Origin: Listeria monocytogenes
GTDB taxonomy: Bacteria > Bacillota > Bacilli > Lactobacillales > Listeriaceae
Length of the DNA: 64,000 nucleotides
Assembly (NCBI RefSeq): GCF_013282665.1
Contig: NZ_CP054041.1
Location: 2,090,001-2,154,000 of the forward strand
Direction: 5' to 3'
In this document: positions 53,380 to 62,356 of the stretch, in pieces
Layout: the number at the start of each line of letters is the position of its first letter
Position numbering within the stretch: the stretch's first letter is position 1
The notes under the pieces: generated by a model
The model's database searches: none
What the model was told of the DNA's origin: nothing
Seen by the model: the letters and a program-made list of their open reading frames with translations, nothing else
Translations under genes and position numbers: made by a program

Positions 53380-53396
53380 TTACTCGGATTTCTTTT
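53363..53396. terminator. bidirectional terminator overlapping two gene ends
   Basis: The 13 bases at 53363-53375 pair perfectly with 53384-53396 around an 8-base loop. Both arms are coding sequence and both stop codons lie in or beside the loop. Confidence 0.9.
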
Positions 53397-54846
53397 CTTT
53401 TTGTAAAAATTTCTGGGTTGCAATTTGCGCATTTTCAATGATGAATGGGAGAGAGCTCCCCGACATTGCGCCAGCGCCAATCACAAATAAATTTTTGAAT
53501 GGCGGAGATTTTTTGGAAGGATGTAAGTATCCATGTTGACGCCATAAATGTTGTAAACCAAAGATTGCACCGTGTTTAACATGATATTTCTTTTCCCAAT
53601 CTATTGGTGTGATAATGTATTCTTCTTCAATATATGATTCTAAATCAGGTATAGCTAGACGTTCTTTTATTGTATCTAAAATTAATTGGCGAAAAGCAGG
53701 AGTTTCTTTTTCCCAGTCTATATTACTTGTATTATTAGGAACTGGAACCATAATTCGAACACTTGAATGATTAATTGGCGCCATGGTATTATCTGTTGCA
53801 GATGGATTAGTCAAATGTATCGCGATATCATTAGAAAGAATTTTTTTATGCATCGTATTATTCGCAAATTCTCGGTAATTTTGTGGAAAAATAATCGACT
53901 GATGTGTAAAAGGCAATACGGTCTTTAAGCCTAGATAGAGAATAAAAGCAGAAGAGGAATATTCATTTCTGTCCAATTTATCTGACTGCTCACGAGTCAA
54001 AGAATAAATGAAATCCAGGTTGGTGAAATAATAATCCGCTTCGACTGTTTTCCCATTTGCAAGCACGGCTCCGGTTATTTCTTTACCGTTCGATTCGAAT
54101 TCAGTTACTTCGGAATTAAAGAAGAACTTCCCTTTGTTTTCTTTAACTACTTGTTGCATGGCCTCAACAATTTTATTTTGTCCACCAATAGGATGAAAGG
54201 TTCCATAGTAATATTCAGAAAAAGGAATAATACTATAAGCAGCTGGAATATCCCAAGGTGACATACCTAAATAACGCATCTGTAAAGAAAACGCGAGGCG
54301 AAGGTATTTACTATTAAAATATCTTGCTAAATCATCCATCAATGACCGTCCAAGCGTCAAACTAGGAATTGCACGCAAAGTTGTTGGACGGAAAAAATCA
54401 AACAAAGAACTATAATTAAATTGATTGAGCGGCGATATATACAGCATTTTTTTTGTGTTTTCTTTCATAAAGCGATCAAAGCCAGCTTCTTCGCCTGGGA
54501 AATACGTTTGAATAACCGCTTTTGTTTCAGATGGATCACTGTAAAGAGGGAAGGTAATATCTTTAAAATAAAGCGTATGGATAGGATTGATAGGTAAAAG
54601 CGAAACATAATCCAAAATATTGCGATTACAATCCATAAAAAGAGAAGTCAAAACATGCGTCATTGTAAGTGCAGAAGGTCCGACATCAAATGAGTACTTA
54701 CCCATTTTGTGTAATGCCGTTCTTCCACCAATGCGATCATTTTTTTCATAGATGCTTACTTGATAGCCTAGTTGACTTAATAGCATACCGGCCGCCAAAC
54801 CACCTGGTCCAGCACCAATAATGGCAATTTTCTTTTTGCTTTCCAA
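53380..54846 (-). CDS. crtN: phytoene/dehydrosqualene desaturase family protein CrtN
   Basis: A 488-residue FAD-dependent desaturase/oxidoreductase of the CrtN/CrtI family. The dinucleotide-binding motif IAIIGAGPGGLAAGMLLSQLG with YEKNDRIGGRT follows the N-terminus, and the C-terminal FVIGAGAMSGSSLPFIIENAQ is the second FAD-binding block. The TTG at 54846 is chosen since AAGGAG is nine bases upstream. No crtM synthase gene is nearby, so whether a carotenoid is made is open. Confidence 0.9.
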   Translation of the reverse strand: MESKKKIAIIGAGPGGLAAGMLLSQLGYQVSIYEKNDRIGGRTALHKMGKYSFDVGPSALTMTHVLTSLFMDCNRNILDYVSLLPINPIHTLYFKDITFPLYSDPSETKAVIQTYFPGEEAGFDRFMKENTKKMLYISPLNQFNYSSLFDFFRPTTLRAIPSLTLGRSLMDDLARYFNSKYLRLAFSLQMRYLGMSPWDIPAAYSIIPFSEYYYGTFHPIGGQNKIVEAMQQVVKENKGKFFFNSEVTEFESNGKEITGAVLANGKTVEADYYFTNLDFIYSLTREQSDKLDRNEYSSSAFILYLGLKTVLPFTHQSIIFPQNYREFANNTMHKKILSNDIAIHLTNPSATDNTMAPINHSSVRIMVPVPNNTSNIDWEKETPAFRQLILDTIKERLAIPDLESYIEEEYIITPIDWEKKYHVKHGAIFGLQHLWRQHGYLHPSKKSPPFKNLFVIGAGAMSGSSLPFIIENAQIATQKFLQKEKKSE

Positions 54847-54881
54847 ATTCAAACGCTCCTTTGCCCGATTTATATACATAT

Positions 54882-54933
54882 AAAAAACGCAAAAATATAG
54901 AGCATTATCTCTCGGAAATGCTTTATTTTTGCG
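54882..54933 (-). terminator. terminator after the DUF2187 gene
   Basis: On the minus strand CGCAAAAATA (54933-54924) pairs with TATTTTTGCG (54897-54888), with an inner AGCAT/ATGCT, then six T. It isolates the small gene from crtN. Confidence 0.85.
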
Positions 54934-54956
54934 CACTTAAAAACTATTTTGTTTTC

Positions 54957-55163
54957 TTATTCTTCTGTTTCTTCTTCCTCTTCTACAGAATGAATAATTT
55001 GGTAATTTTTGTGATTGACCACTGTTTTTTCTTCAATCCCTAAATCTTTAAAATTTTCCATATAAGTTAAGTCGACAATAACGGAGTTTTCGTTGAGTTT
55101 TTCAACGATTCCTGTAAGGCCATCCTTAAATTCAATAATGTCTCCAACATGTGCTTTTGCCAT
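54957..55163 (-). CDS. DUF2187 (KOW-like) small protein
   Basis: A 68-residue protein beginning AKAHVGDIIEFKDGLTGIVEKLNENSVIVDLTYM, the pattern of DUF2187 family proteins with a small beta-barrel like a KOW domain, and ending in a very acidic tail (EEEEETEE). The ATG at 55163 follows AAGGAGTG; the longer frame to 55223 has no such signal. It is monocistronic with its own terminator. Function unknown; nucleic-acid contact is possible but the acidic tail argues for caution. Confidence 0.85.
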   Translation of the reverse strand: MAKAHVGDIIEFKDGLTGIVEKLNENSVIVDLTYMENFKDLGIEEKTVVNHKNYQIIHSVEEEEETEE

Positions 55164-55415
55164 TGTTATCACTCCTTCAATTTTCGGTGTTGCCTCTATC
55201 TTGCTGAAAAAGAATGTATGCATTTTTGAACCTTCCTTAAATTTTGCACTAAAACGCTATTAAAATCAACTATAAGCCATTAAAAAGTGCTATTTAATTC
55301 AAAATGGAAACAATTTAGTGACAAATTTAAAAAAACAGGTTATTTTTTTCTATTTAAAAAGAGTGAAACAAGGTGCTCTACAAAAAAACATTCTAAAAAA
55401 TTTTTAATCAAATAG
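55164..55415. other. intergenic stretch before ptsHI
   Basis: Very A/T-rich sequence without an open frame. It must contain the promoter of the DUF2187 gene, which I could not place. A weak hairpin (GAGT to CTC, about 55360-55379) is the only structure noticed. Confidence 0.4.
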
Positions 55416-55444
55416 TTGTAACAATAGGTAAAACATGGTACTCT
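55416..55444 (+). promoter_or_regulatory. SigmaA promoter of ptsHI
   Basis: TTGTAA (55416-55421), 17 bases, TACTCT (55439-55444). It gives a leader of about 80 bases before ptsH with no recognised element. Confidence 0.7.
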
Positions 55445-55530
55445 TTTTAATTGAGGGATAGTCTTTTTTGTTGAAAATTTTTCGGCTTAAAAGGTTACAA
55501 CAAATTTCTTTACAAAGGAGAATGTAAATT

Positions 55531-55797
55531 ATGGAACAAGCAAGTTTTGTAGTAATCGATGAAACAGGAATTCACGCACGCCCAGCAACTCTATTGGTGC
55601 AGGCTGCAAGTAAATACAGCTCGGACGTTCAAATTGAATACACTGGCAAAAAAGTAAACCTTAAATCAATCATGGGCGTTATGTCTCTTGGTATTGGTAA
55701 AGGCGCTGACATTACTATCTACACTGAAGGTAGCGATGAAAAAGAAGCAATTGAAGGACTAACTGAAGTTCTTAAGAAAGAAGGATTGGCTGAATAA
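55531..55797 (+). CDS. ptsH: phosphocarrier protein HPr
   Basis: General phosphocarrier of the sugar phosphotransferase system, 88 residues. His15 (TGIHARPAT) carries phosphate to EIIA domains and Ser46 (LKSIMGV) is the regulatory site of HPr kinase for CcpA-dependent catabolite repression; in Listeria this system also affects PrfA activity. AAAGGAG lies upstream. Its stop overlaps the ptsI start (TAATG). Confidence 0.98.
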
Positions 55798-57515
55798 TGG
55801 CTAAAGAGTTGAAAGGTATCGCAGCATCTGATGGGATTGCCATTGCGAAAGCTTATCTGCTCGTTGAACCTGATCTTTCCTATGAAAAAACAGAAGTTAC
55901 GGATGTTGAAAGTGAAGTAAAGCGTTTTGAAAGCGCGTTAGAAGTTTCTAGAACAGAACTTTCAATGATTCGTGAGAAAGCTGCTAAAGACTTAGGAGAA
56001 GATAAGGCACAAATTTTTGACGCGCATCTTCTAGTGTTAAATGATCCTGAATTAACAGGACCAATTGAAGAAAGCATCAAAAATTCTAAAACAAATGCAG
56101 AAACAGCTTTACAAGAAACGACAGACATGTTTATTGGTATGTTTGAATCTATGGACAACGAATATATGCGTGAACGTGCAGCGGATATTAAAGATGTACG
56201 TAAACGTGTTCTTTCTCACTTACTAGGTGTAACTATTCCTAATCCGGCTTTAATTGATGAGGAAGTAGTTGTTGTTGCAGCTGATTTAACGCCTTCTGAT
56301 ACCGCACAACTTAACCGTAACTTTGTTAAAGGTTTCGTAACGGATATTGGTGGACGTACTTCTCACTCTGCTATTATGGCACGTTCTCTTGAAATTCCAG
56401 CAGTAGTTGGAACAAAAGAAGTTACTGCTAGCGTAGCGAAAAACGATATTGTGATTATTGATGGTTTGGAAGGTAATGTTATCATCCATCCAACAGAAGA
56501 ACAAATCGCTCACTATGAAAAAATTAAATCTGATTTTGCTTTACAACAAGCAGAATGGGATAAACTTAAAAATGAAAAAACCGTTTCTAAAGACGGCGTT
56601 CACGTGGAGCTTGCAGCAAACATCGGAACTCCGAATGATTTAGATGGTGTTATTTCTAACGGCGGGGAAGCAGTAGGACTTTATCGTACAGAATTCTTGT
56701 ACATGGGTCGCGACAATTTCCCGACAGAAGAAGAGCAATTCGAAGCTTATAAAGCAGTAGTTTCCGGAATGGACGGAAAATCTGTGGTTGTTCGTACATT
56801 AGATATCGGTGGCGACAAAACGTTACCATACCTAGAACTTCCTGAAGAAATGAACCCATTCTTAGGATTCCGCGCAATTCGTCTTTGTTTTGCAAATGAA
56901 GAATTATTCCGTACACAACTTCGCGCCTTACTTCGCGCAAGTGTATATGGTAACTTAAAAATTATGTTCCCAATGATTGCAACAGTAAATGAATTCCGTC
57001 AAGCACGTGATATTTTACTAGATGAGAAAGCAAAACTAAAAGCTGCTGGAACAGAAGTATCTGATTCCATCGAACTTGGAATTATGATTGAAATTCCTGC
57101 CGCTGCAGTTCTTGCTGATCAATTTGCAAAAGAAGTTGATTTCTTCTCTATCGGAACAAATGACTTAATTCAGTATACAATGGCTGCGGACCGTATGAAC
57201 GAACGCGTTTCTTACCTTTACCAACCATACAATCCATCCATTTTACGTTTAGTCAAAATGGTTATCGATGCTTCTCATAAAGAGGGCAAATGGACTGGTA
57301 TGTGCGGGGAAATGGCTGGAGATCAAACGGCTGTACCACTTCTTTTAGGCTTAGGCTTAGATGAATTTTCAATGAGTGCTTCCAGCATTCTTAAATCTCG
57401 TTCGTTAATCAAACGTTTAGATCAATCTGAAATGGTGAAATTAGCGGAAGAAGCTTTAAATAAATCTACAGCAGAAGAAGTTGTAGAATTAGTTGAAAAA
57501 TATACTGCTGAATAA
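55797..57515 (+). CDS. ptsI: PTS enzyme I
   Basis: Transfers phosphate from phosphoenolpyruvate to HPr. The 572-residue protein has the active-site histidine in [20 protein letters not shown] near residue 190, and the PEP-binding domain with [26 protein letters not shown] and [17 protein letters not shown] near 455. It is coupled to ptsH and the operon ends at a strong hairpin. Standard length, no anomaly. Confidence 0.98.
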   Translation: MAKELKGIAASDGIAIAKAYLLVEPDLSYEKTEVTDVESEVKRFESALEVSRTELSMIREKAAKDLGEDKAQIFDAHLLVLNDPELTGPIEESIKNSKTNAETALQETTDMFIGMFESMDNEYMRERAADIKDVRKRVLSHLLGVTIPNPALIDEEVVVVAADLTPSDTAQLNRNFVKGFVTDIGGRTSHSAIMARSLEIPAVVGTKEVTASVAKNDIVIIDGLEGNVIIHPTEEQIAHYEKIKSDFALQQAEWDKLKNEKTVSKDGVHVELAANIGTPNDLDGVISNGGEAVGLYRTEFLYMGRDNFPTEEEQFEAYKAVVSGMDGKSVVVRTLDIGGDKTLPYLELPEEMNPFLGFRAIRLCFANEELFRTQLRALLRASVYGNLKIMFPMIATVNEFRQARDILLDEKAKLKAAGTEVSDSIELGIMIEIPAAAVLADQFAKEVDFFSIGTNDLIQYTMAADRMNERVSYLYQPYNPSILRLVKMVIDASHKEGKWTGMCGEMAGDQTAVPLLLGLGLDEFSMSASSILKSRSLIKRLDQSEMVKLAEEALNKSTAEEVVELVEKYTAE

Positions 57516-57524
57516 TAGCTGAAT

Positions 57525-57559
57525 AAAGACCTAGACAATTTTCTTGTCTAGGTCTTTTT
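57525..57559 (+). terminator. ptsHI terminator
   Basis: The 14 bases 57525-57538 pair perfectly with 57544-57557, then T-run. Confidence 0.92.
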
Positions 57560-57627
57560 ATGTTGTGAAATAGCCTCTGCCCAAGTATAATTGGAAAGAC
57601 AGTTAGTTTTAAAAGGGGGAAACAAGA

Positions 57628-58662
57628 TTGGTTATCTATCTATTAGCAGTTTTTTTTCTGCTTCTGTTCATTGTCTTGTCATTTATAGATAGACGGCGTA
57701 TTAGTAATGGTATTATTTTGACACTGGCACTATTTTTTTCTGTGCTTTCGGTGGTTTATGCCACTTTTTCAAAAGGGAATGAACTACTCGTCTCGGTTAT
57801 GGGGACGGTATTACTTTTATTAGTTTTACTTATTCCGTTTTTTGTTGTAGGGATAGCAACGATGCTCATTGTGAATGGACGATTAATGTTAAAACGTGAG
57901 GGACGTAAATTAGCAAATATGCTTCCTTTAATTATTGGTTTAGGCATTTTAGCATTTATTATTACATGGTTTGGTAGTATTTTAAAAACGGGTAGTCCTA
58001 TTCTTGGGATTATGGTAGTTTTTATTGTTGCGTTGGTTGGTTATTTTTCCTTTTTATTTTTATCGTTTCTTTTATCGACTTTTCTCTATCAATTTAATTT
58101 CCCGAGATATAATCAAGATTTTCTGATTGTATTAGGGAGTGGTCTGATAGGAGGCGACAGAGTACCTCCACTGCTTGCTAGTAGATTGAATCGTGCTATT
58201 AAGTTCTACGACAAACAATACGCCAAAAAAGGCAAACGGGCTACTTTTATCGTATCTGGTGGGCAAGGAGCTAATGAAACTATTTCAGAAGCAGAAGCGA
58301 TGCGAGCTTATTTAATAGAAAAAGGCGTGGATGAAAATTTTATTATTATGGAAGATCAATCCGTTAATACACTGCAAAACATGAAATTCTCAAAGGCAAA
58401 AATGGATGCAATTATGCCGAACTATAATAGTTTATTTTCAACGAATAATTTTCATTTATTTAGAGCTGGTATTTATGCAAGAAAAGCGGGTTTGAAGAGT
58501 CAAGGGATTGGCGCAAAAACAGCTTTATATTATATGCCTAATGCGTTAATTCGGGAATTTATTGCTATCATTGTAATGTATAAAAAAGTACATATGGTAT
58601 TACTTGGTTTATTACTATTGTTTTTTGGGTTGCTGGCGATTATAGGTGTTACTTTTAGATAG
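57628..58662 (+). CDS. DUF218/YdcF-like membrane protein
   Basis: A 344-residue protein with five or six N-terminal hydrophobic segments, a DUF218 (SanA/YdcF) domain at about 165-300 (FLIVLGSGLIGGDRVPPLLASRLNRAI; FIVSGGQGANETISEAEAM; VNTLQNMKFSK) and a C-terminal hydrophobic hairpin. DUF218 proteins have been linked to envelope barrier function and vancomycin tolerance in E. coli. The start is TTG at 57628 with GGGGGA seven bases upstream. The dehydrogenase gene follows after 12 bases. Confidence 0.88.
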   Translation: MVIYLLAVFFLLLFIVLSFIDRRRISNGIILTLALFFSVLSVVYATFSKGNELLVSVMGTVLLLLVLLIPFFVVGIATMLIVNGRLMLKREGRKLANMLPLIIGLGILAFIITWFGSILKTGSPILGIMVVFIVALVGYFSFLFLSFLLSTFLYQFNFPRYNQDFLIVLGSGLIGGDRVPPLLASRLNRAIKFYDKQYAKKGKRATFIVSGGQGANETISEAEAMRAYLIEKGVDENFIIMEDQSVNTLQNMKFSKAKMDAIMPNYNSLFSTNNFHLFRAGIYARKAGLKSQGIGAKTALYYMPNALIREFIAIIVMYKKVHMVLLGLLLLFFGLLAIIGVTFR

Positions 58663-58674
58663 GAGGTTAGCGTA

Positions 58675-59535
58675 ATGGAGAAAATTGGATTTGTTGGTAC
58701 TGGTGTGATGGGTTCCAGTATGGCAGCGCATTTGTTGGAGGCTGGTTATGAAGTATCAGTGTATACTCGCACAAAAACAAAAGCAAAAGATTTAATTGAC
58801 AAGGGACCGATCTGGACAGACACACCTGGAGAGTTGGCTAGTAAGGTGGATATATTGATTTCAATGGTTGGTTATCCAAAAGATGTGGAAGAGCTTTACT
58901 TAGGAGAAAATGGCTTTTTAGAAAATTTAGCGGTTGGGACAGTAGCAATCGATATGACAACTTCTTCACCAGCATTAGCTAAAAAAATAGCCAGATTAGG
59001 TCTTGAAAAAGGTATTGGTGTGTTGGATGCTCCTGTTTCAGGTGGTGACATCGGTGCAAGAAATGGCACGCTATCAATTATGGTCGGCGGATCTGAAGAA
59101 GTATTTTTAAAAGTAAAATCGATTTTTGATATTCTGGGTAGTAGTGTTGTTTTGCAAGGGGATGCTGGTGCCGGACAACACACCAAAATGGTGAATCAAA
59201 TTGCGATTGCTTCCAACATGATAGGTGTGACTGAAGCCATCATTTATGCGGAAGCGGCTGGACTTAATCCATCACGTGTTCTGGATTCGATTTCAGGTGG
59301 TGCTGCTGGCAGTTGGTCGCTTACAAACTTGATTCCGCGCGTACTTAAAGATGATTTTTCTCCGGGATTCTTTATTAAACATTTCATTAAAGATATGGGA
59401 ATCGCGATTTCAGAAGCAAGACAAATGGGATTAGAACTTCCCGGACTAACTTTAGCTGAAAAAATGTATCAAACGCTAGCAGAACAAGGTTTGAGTGAAG
59501 AAGGAACACAAGCACTCATCAAATATTATCGTTAA
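58675..59535 (+). CDS. 3-hydroxyisobutyrate dehydrogenase-family oxidoreductase
   Basis: A 286-residue NAD(P)-dependent beta-hydroxyacid dehydrogenase. The Rossmann motif GFVGTGVMGSSMAAHLLEAG opens the protein, the substrate motif APVSGGDIGARNGTL is near residue 122 and the catalytic lysine lies in GAGQHTKMVNQ near 170. The exact acid (for example hydroxyisobutyrate, tartronate semialdehyde or glyoxylate derivatives) cannot be told. Second gene after the DUF218 gene. A perfect palindrome follows the stop. Confidence 0.9.
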   Translation: MEKIGFVGTGVMGSSMAAHLLEAGYEVSVYTRTKTKAKDLIDKGPIWTDTPGELASKVDILISMVGYPKDVEELYLGENGFLENLAVGTVAIDMTTSSPALAKKIARLGLEKGIGVLDAPVSGGDIGARNGTLSIMVGGSEEVFLKVKSIFDILGSSVVLQGDAGAGQHTKMVNQIAIASNMIGVTEAIIYAEAAGLNPSRVLDSISGGAAGSWSLTNLIPRVLKDDFSPGFFIKHFIKDMGIAISEARQMGLELPGLTLAEKMYQTLAEQGLSEEGTQALIKYYR

Positions 59536-59578
59536 AAAAGAAATACCCACTAACTTAAGTTAGTGGGTATTTCTTTTT
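59535..59578. terminator. 44-base perfect palindrome, bidirectional terminator
   Basis: Twenty-two bases on each side of a CTTAAG centre are fully complementary without a spacer. A- and T-tracts at the ends make it functional for both convergent genes. Confidence 0.92.
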
Positions 59579-60722
59579 ATTTTGCTACAAATTCAGCCAT
59601 CCGATCTAATGCTTCAGCCAGATTGTTAAAAGAAGTAGCATAAGAAAGACGGAAGTAACGATCACCTTTTTCTGAAAAAGCATTTCCGGGAACTACCGCT
59701 ACTTTGGCTTCCTCAGCAAGTTTTACAGCCCAATCGAAAGCATTTTCAGTTATTGTATCAGGAAGTTTGACAAAAAAGTAAAATGCACCATCTGGTGGAA
59801 TAACGGTAAAGCCCATTTTTTCTAGCCGATCTTGGGTGAAATTAGCGCGTGTTTTGTATTCAGTGCGCATTTGAAAAGCATCGTCTTTGCCGTTAGTAAG
59901 GGCTTCTAGTGCTGCTTTTTGGGAAATGGAACTTGCGCAAGTAACCGAATATTGATGGATTTTCAGCATTTCTTGTGTCAGGGCTTCTGGGGCAAGTAAA
60001 AAGCCAATTCGCCAACCAATCATTGCGTGAGACTTTGATAAACCATTGATAACGATTGTCTGCTCTCTTAGTAAAGGTGCAATGCTCACGTGCTCCTCGT
60101 GATAAGTTAGTTCACTGTAAATCTCATCAGCAATGACAAAAATACCTGTTTCTTTTAATACTTCTGCTAATGCGAAAAGTTCTTTTTTAGAGAGTGTAAC
60201 ACCGGTCGGATTGGATGGATAAGGAATAATAAGTGCTTTTGTTTTTGGTGTGATATGTGCTCGTAATTGTTCAGGTGTTAATTTGAAATTAGTTCCGGTC
60301 GTATCTACTTTAACAGGATGCGCTTTATTTAACGTAATTAGAGGCTCGTAACCGGGATAAATAGGGTCTGGTAAGATAACTTCATCCCCAGGCTCCAAAA
60401 TGGTTTGTAGTGCAACAGAGATGGCTTCTGTAGCACCAACCGTAACGATGATTTCTTTATTATTATAGGATAAGTCATATTTTTCATGAAAATAAGTAGA
60501 AGCAGCTTCGAGTAATTCTGGCATCCCGGCATTGGGCGTATAATTGGTGAAGTTTTCTTCTATTGCTAAAATAGCGGCTTGTTTAACATGCTCTGGCGTT
60601 GGAAAGTCTGGTTCACCAAGCGTTAAGCGAATCATATCAGGAATACCTGTCACTCGAGTATTGAAAGTTCTGATACCACTTACTTGAATATCGCGTAATT
60701 CTGGTCGAATAGATTTTGTCAT
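59577..60722 (-). CDS. patA: PLP-dependent aminotransferase, PatA type
   Basis: A 381-residue class I aminotransferase. The PLP-lysine lies in VINGLSKSHAMIGWRIGF near residue 230, with ADEIYSELTYH, PSNPTGVTL and SYATSF also diagnostic. In B. subtilis PatA acts as N-acetyl-LL-diaminopimelate aminotransferase, and the dapD acetyltransferase gene 2.5 kb away fits the same pathway. The ATG at 60722 has AAAGGTGA five bases upstream; a GTG nine bases earlier lies inside that site. Other substrates, such as aromatic amino acids, are possible. Confidence 0.85.
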   Translation of the reverse strand: MTKSIRPELRDIQVSGIRTFNTRVTGIPDMIRLTLGEPDFPTPEHVKQAAILAIEENFTNYTPNAGMPELLEAASTYFHEKYDLSYNNKEIIVTVGATEAISVALQTILEPGDEVILPDPIYPGYEPLITLNKAHPVKVDTTGTNFKLTPEQLRAHITPKTKALIIPYPSNPTGVTLSKKELFALAEVLKETGIFVIADEIYSELTYHEEHVSIAPLLREQTIVINGLSKSHAMIGWRIGFLLAPEALTQEMLKIHQYSVTCASSISQKAALEALTNGKDDAFQMRTEYKTRANFTQDRLEKMGFTVIPPDGAFYFFVKLPDTITENAFDWAVKLAEEAKVAVVPGNAFSEKGDRYFRLSYATSFNNLAEALDRMAEFVAK

Positions 60723-60845
60723 TTTCGTCACCTTTCTTTATAAGAAAATCCCATGAAAATTAGGTGGGAGTAAGCTTCGTGATTTCATTCCATTATAGCT
60801 TAAAAAAGAAGAAAAGCAAAATGTCTGAAAATATACTTAAAAAAC

Positions 60846-60874
60846 CTTGCACTTTTATGTAGAATGCTATAAGA
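60846..60874 (+). promoter_or_regulatory. SigmaA promoter of the Fur-boxed gene
   Basis: TTGCAC (60846-60851), 17 bases, TAAGAT (60869-60874). A Fur box begins seven bases downstream. Confidence 0.78.
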
Positions 60875-60880
60875 TAGTTT

Positions 60881-60899
60881 TAATAATGATAATCATTTT
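60881..60899 (+). promoter_or_regulatory. Fur box
   Basis: AATAATGATAATCATTTTC matches the 19-base Fur consensus GATAATGATAATCATTATC at 17 positions. It lies over the transcription start, so iron-loaded Fur should repress. Confidence 0.88.
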
Positions 60900-60941
60900 C
60901 AGTTAGAAATGATTACTTCAAAGTGGAAGGGGCCACCGGAT

Positions 60942-61163
60942 ATGACTAAACCAGGTAAATACGAAGCTCTCTTTTTTCCAACAAAAGATGGCTTGCTAAA
61001 AATACATGCTTATGGCTTTAATCCCTGTGGTTCATGGGGTGAAGTATTTGCAACAATCGGTAATCAAACTATATGCGTTAAAGGCTTCAATCGCCATAAA
61101 ACTATCGTACGAGCGACAAAAATGATTATCAGCACTACTGCTAATCGAAAAAATGAATTTTAA
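60942..61163 (+). CDS. small Fur-regulated protein of unknown function
   Basis: A 73-residue basic protein with no recognised domain. It starts TKPGKYEALFFPTKDGLLKIHAYGF and contains two cysteines (NPCGSWGE, NQTICVKGF) and a basic C-terminus. The ATG at 60942 has GGAAGGGG ten bases upstream; the earlier ATG at 60909 has no ribosome-binding site and lies at the Fur box. No signal peptide or membrane helix. Iron-starvation induction is predicted; it could be a small regulator or iron-sparing factor. Confidence 0.8.
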   Translation: MTKPGKYEALFFPTKDGLLKIHAYGFNPCGSWGEVFATIGNQTICVKGFNRHKTIVRATKMIISTTANRKNEF

Positions 61164-61167
61164 TTAT

Positions 61168-61208
61168 CAAAGACTGTAAAAGGTTAACCACTTTTTATAG
61201 TCTTTTTT
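61168..61208 (+). terminator. terminator after the Fur-boxed gene
   Basis: AAAGACTGTAAAA (61169-61181) pairs with TTTTTATAGTCTTT (61192-61205), followed by a T-run; one mismatch. Confidence 0.82.
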
Positions 61209-61467
61209 TTGGATAAAATAACGGCAAAATAGAACAAATCGTGTCTTTTAGGTTAATTTAAAATAATTTCTTTTTCTGAATATTTCCAGAACCCTTGCGT
61301 TATACGTGCGGTTTGCGATAAAATTTGGTAGTATAGTGAAAGAAATAAGATATGGCGAAAAAACCAGATATGAGGAAATATGTAAAAAAGCATTGCCACG
61401 CGCGTAGTAACAGCAAGGTATGCCAATTTTTGCACGTCAGATGGTGGATTTGAGAGGAGAGTGTAAG

Positions 61468-61701
61468 ATGTCTCAGTTATTGGGAATTATTCAACGTTTA
61501 CATGCAATGCAAGAAGATGAGTCGGCTGAAACACAAGCAAGACGTTTTGAAAAAAATGGTACGCCCGTGTGCGAAGTGAAGTTTTTTCAAGCTTCTAACT
61601 CATTTGAAGTAGAAATCTATGGCGACAATAGTAAATATCAATTCGATGATATTGATATGACTGCTATCGAAATTTTTGAAACGCTACAAGAAAACGAATA
61701 A
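61468..61701 (+). CDS. YkuJ family protein (DUF1797)
   Basis: A 77-residue cytosolic protein matching B. subtilis YkuJ: SQLLGIIQRLHAMQEDESAETQARRFEKNG, then VEIYGDNSKYQFDDIDMTAIEIFETL. The ATG at 61468 has AGAGGAGAG upstream; the longer frame from 61420 does not. Its place before cbpB, ccpC and dapD mirrors the B. subtilis ykuJ-ykuR block. A fold is known for the family but no function. Confidence 0.9.
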   Translation: MSQLLGIIQRLHAMQEDESAETQARRFEKNGTPVCEVKFFQASNSFEVEIYGDNSKYQFDDIDMTAIEIFETLQENE

Positions 61702-61739
61702 CATGGTGAAAATCGGTTAATCCGGTTATTTACTTAAGG

Positions 61740-61769
61740 GCTGTGAATTTTATCTTCACAGCTTTTTTT
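61740..61769 (+). terminator. ykuJ-like gene terminator
   Basis: GCTGTGAA (61740-61747) pairs perfectly with TTCACAGC (61755-61762), then seven T. Confidence 0.92.
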
Positions 61770-61903
61770 GTTTTCAAGCGCAAAATGAAAGAAATCAGAC
61801 CAAATAGTATGGTAGAATAGGAGATGGAAAAGTTTCGTTTTATTTGGAAAAAGTTGAAAGAAACTTCGTAGAGCTTGAAAATAAAGGAAGAGGAAGATTC
61901 TAA

Positions 61904-62356
61904 ATGATCTCAAATAGATTTGGGCAATTTATTGACAATGAACTAGCTGATTCAATGATTTCCGCTGAAAAGGTGGCTCATGTACAGCTTGGTAATAATT
62001 TAGAACATGCTTTACTTGTTTTAACTAAATGCGGTTATTCAGTTATTCCTGTGCTAGACTTTGAATTTAAACTCCATGGATTAATAAGTGCAGCAATGAT
62101 CACGGATGCCATTCTTGGACTCGAACGTATTGAATTTGAACGGTTAGAGGATTTAAAAGTAGAAGATGTTATGCAGACCGATTTCCCAGTAATTAAAGAT
62201 TTTAATAATAACGAGCGAATTGTTCACTTACTTGTGGATCATCCTTTTGTTTGCGTTGTAGATGCGGACCACCATTTTGAAGGAATAGTAACAAGACGTG
62301 TTGTTTTAAAACAAGTTAACCGTTATATCCATTTGCAGGTGGAGGAAAATAGATGA
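61904..62356 (+). CDS. cbpB: CBS-domain c-di-AMP-binding protein CbpB
   Basis: A 150-residue protein made of two CBS domains (about 15-70 and 80-140), homologous to B. subtilis DarB (YkuL). CbpB of L. monocytogenes binds c-di-AMP and, when free, activates the (p)ppGpp synthetase Rel. Visible parts are NLEHALLVLTKCGYSVIPVLDFEFKLHGLISAAMI and HFEGIVTRRVVLKQVNRYI. It overlaps the ccpC start by four bases. Name taken from synteny and family. Confidence 0.9.
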   Translation: MISNRFGQFIDNELADSMISAEKVAHVQLGNNLEHALLVLTKCGYSVIPVLDFEFKLHGLISAAMITDAILGLERIEFERLEDLKVEDVMQTDFPVIKDFNNNERIVHLLVDHPFVCVVDADHHFEGIVTRRVVLKQVNRYIHLQVEENR

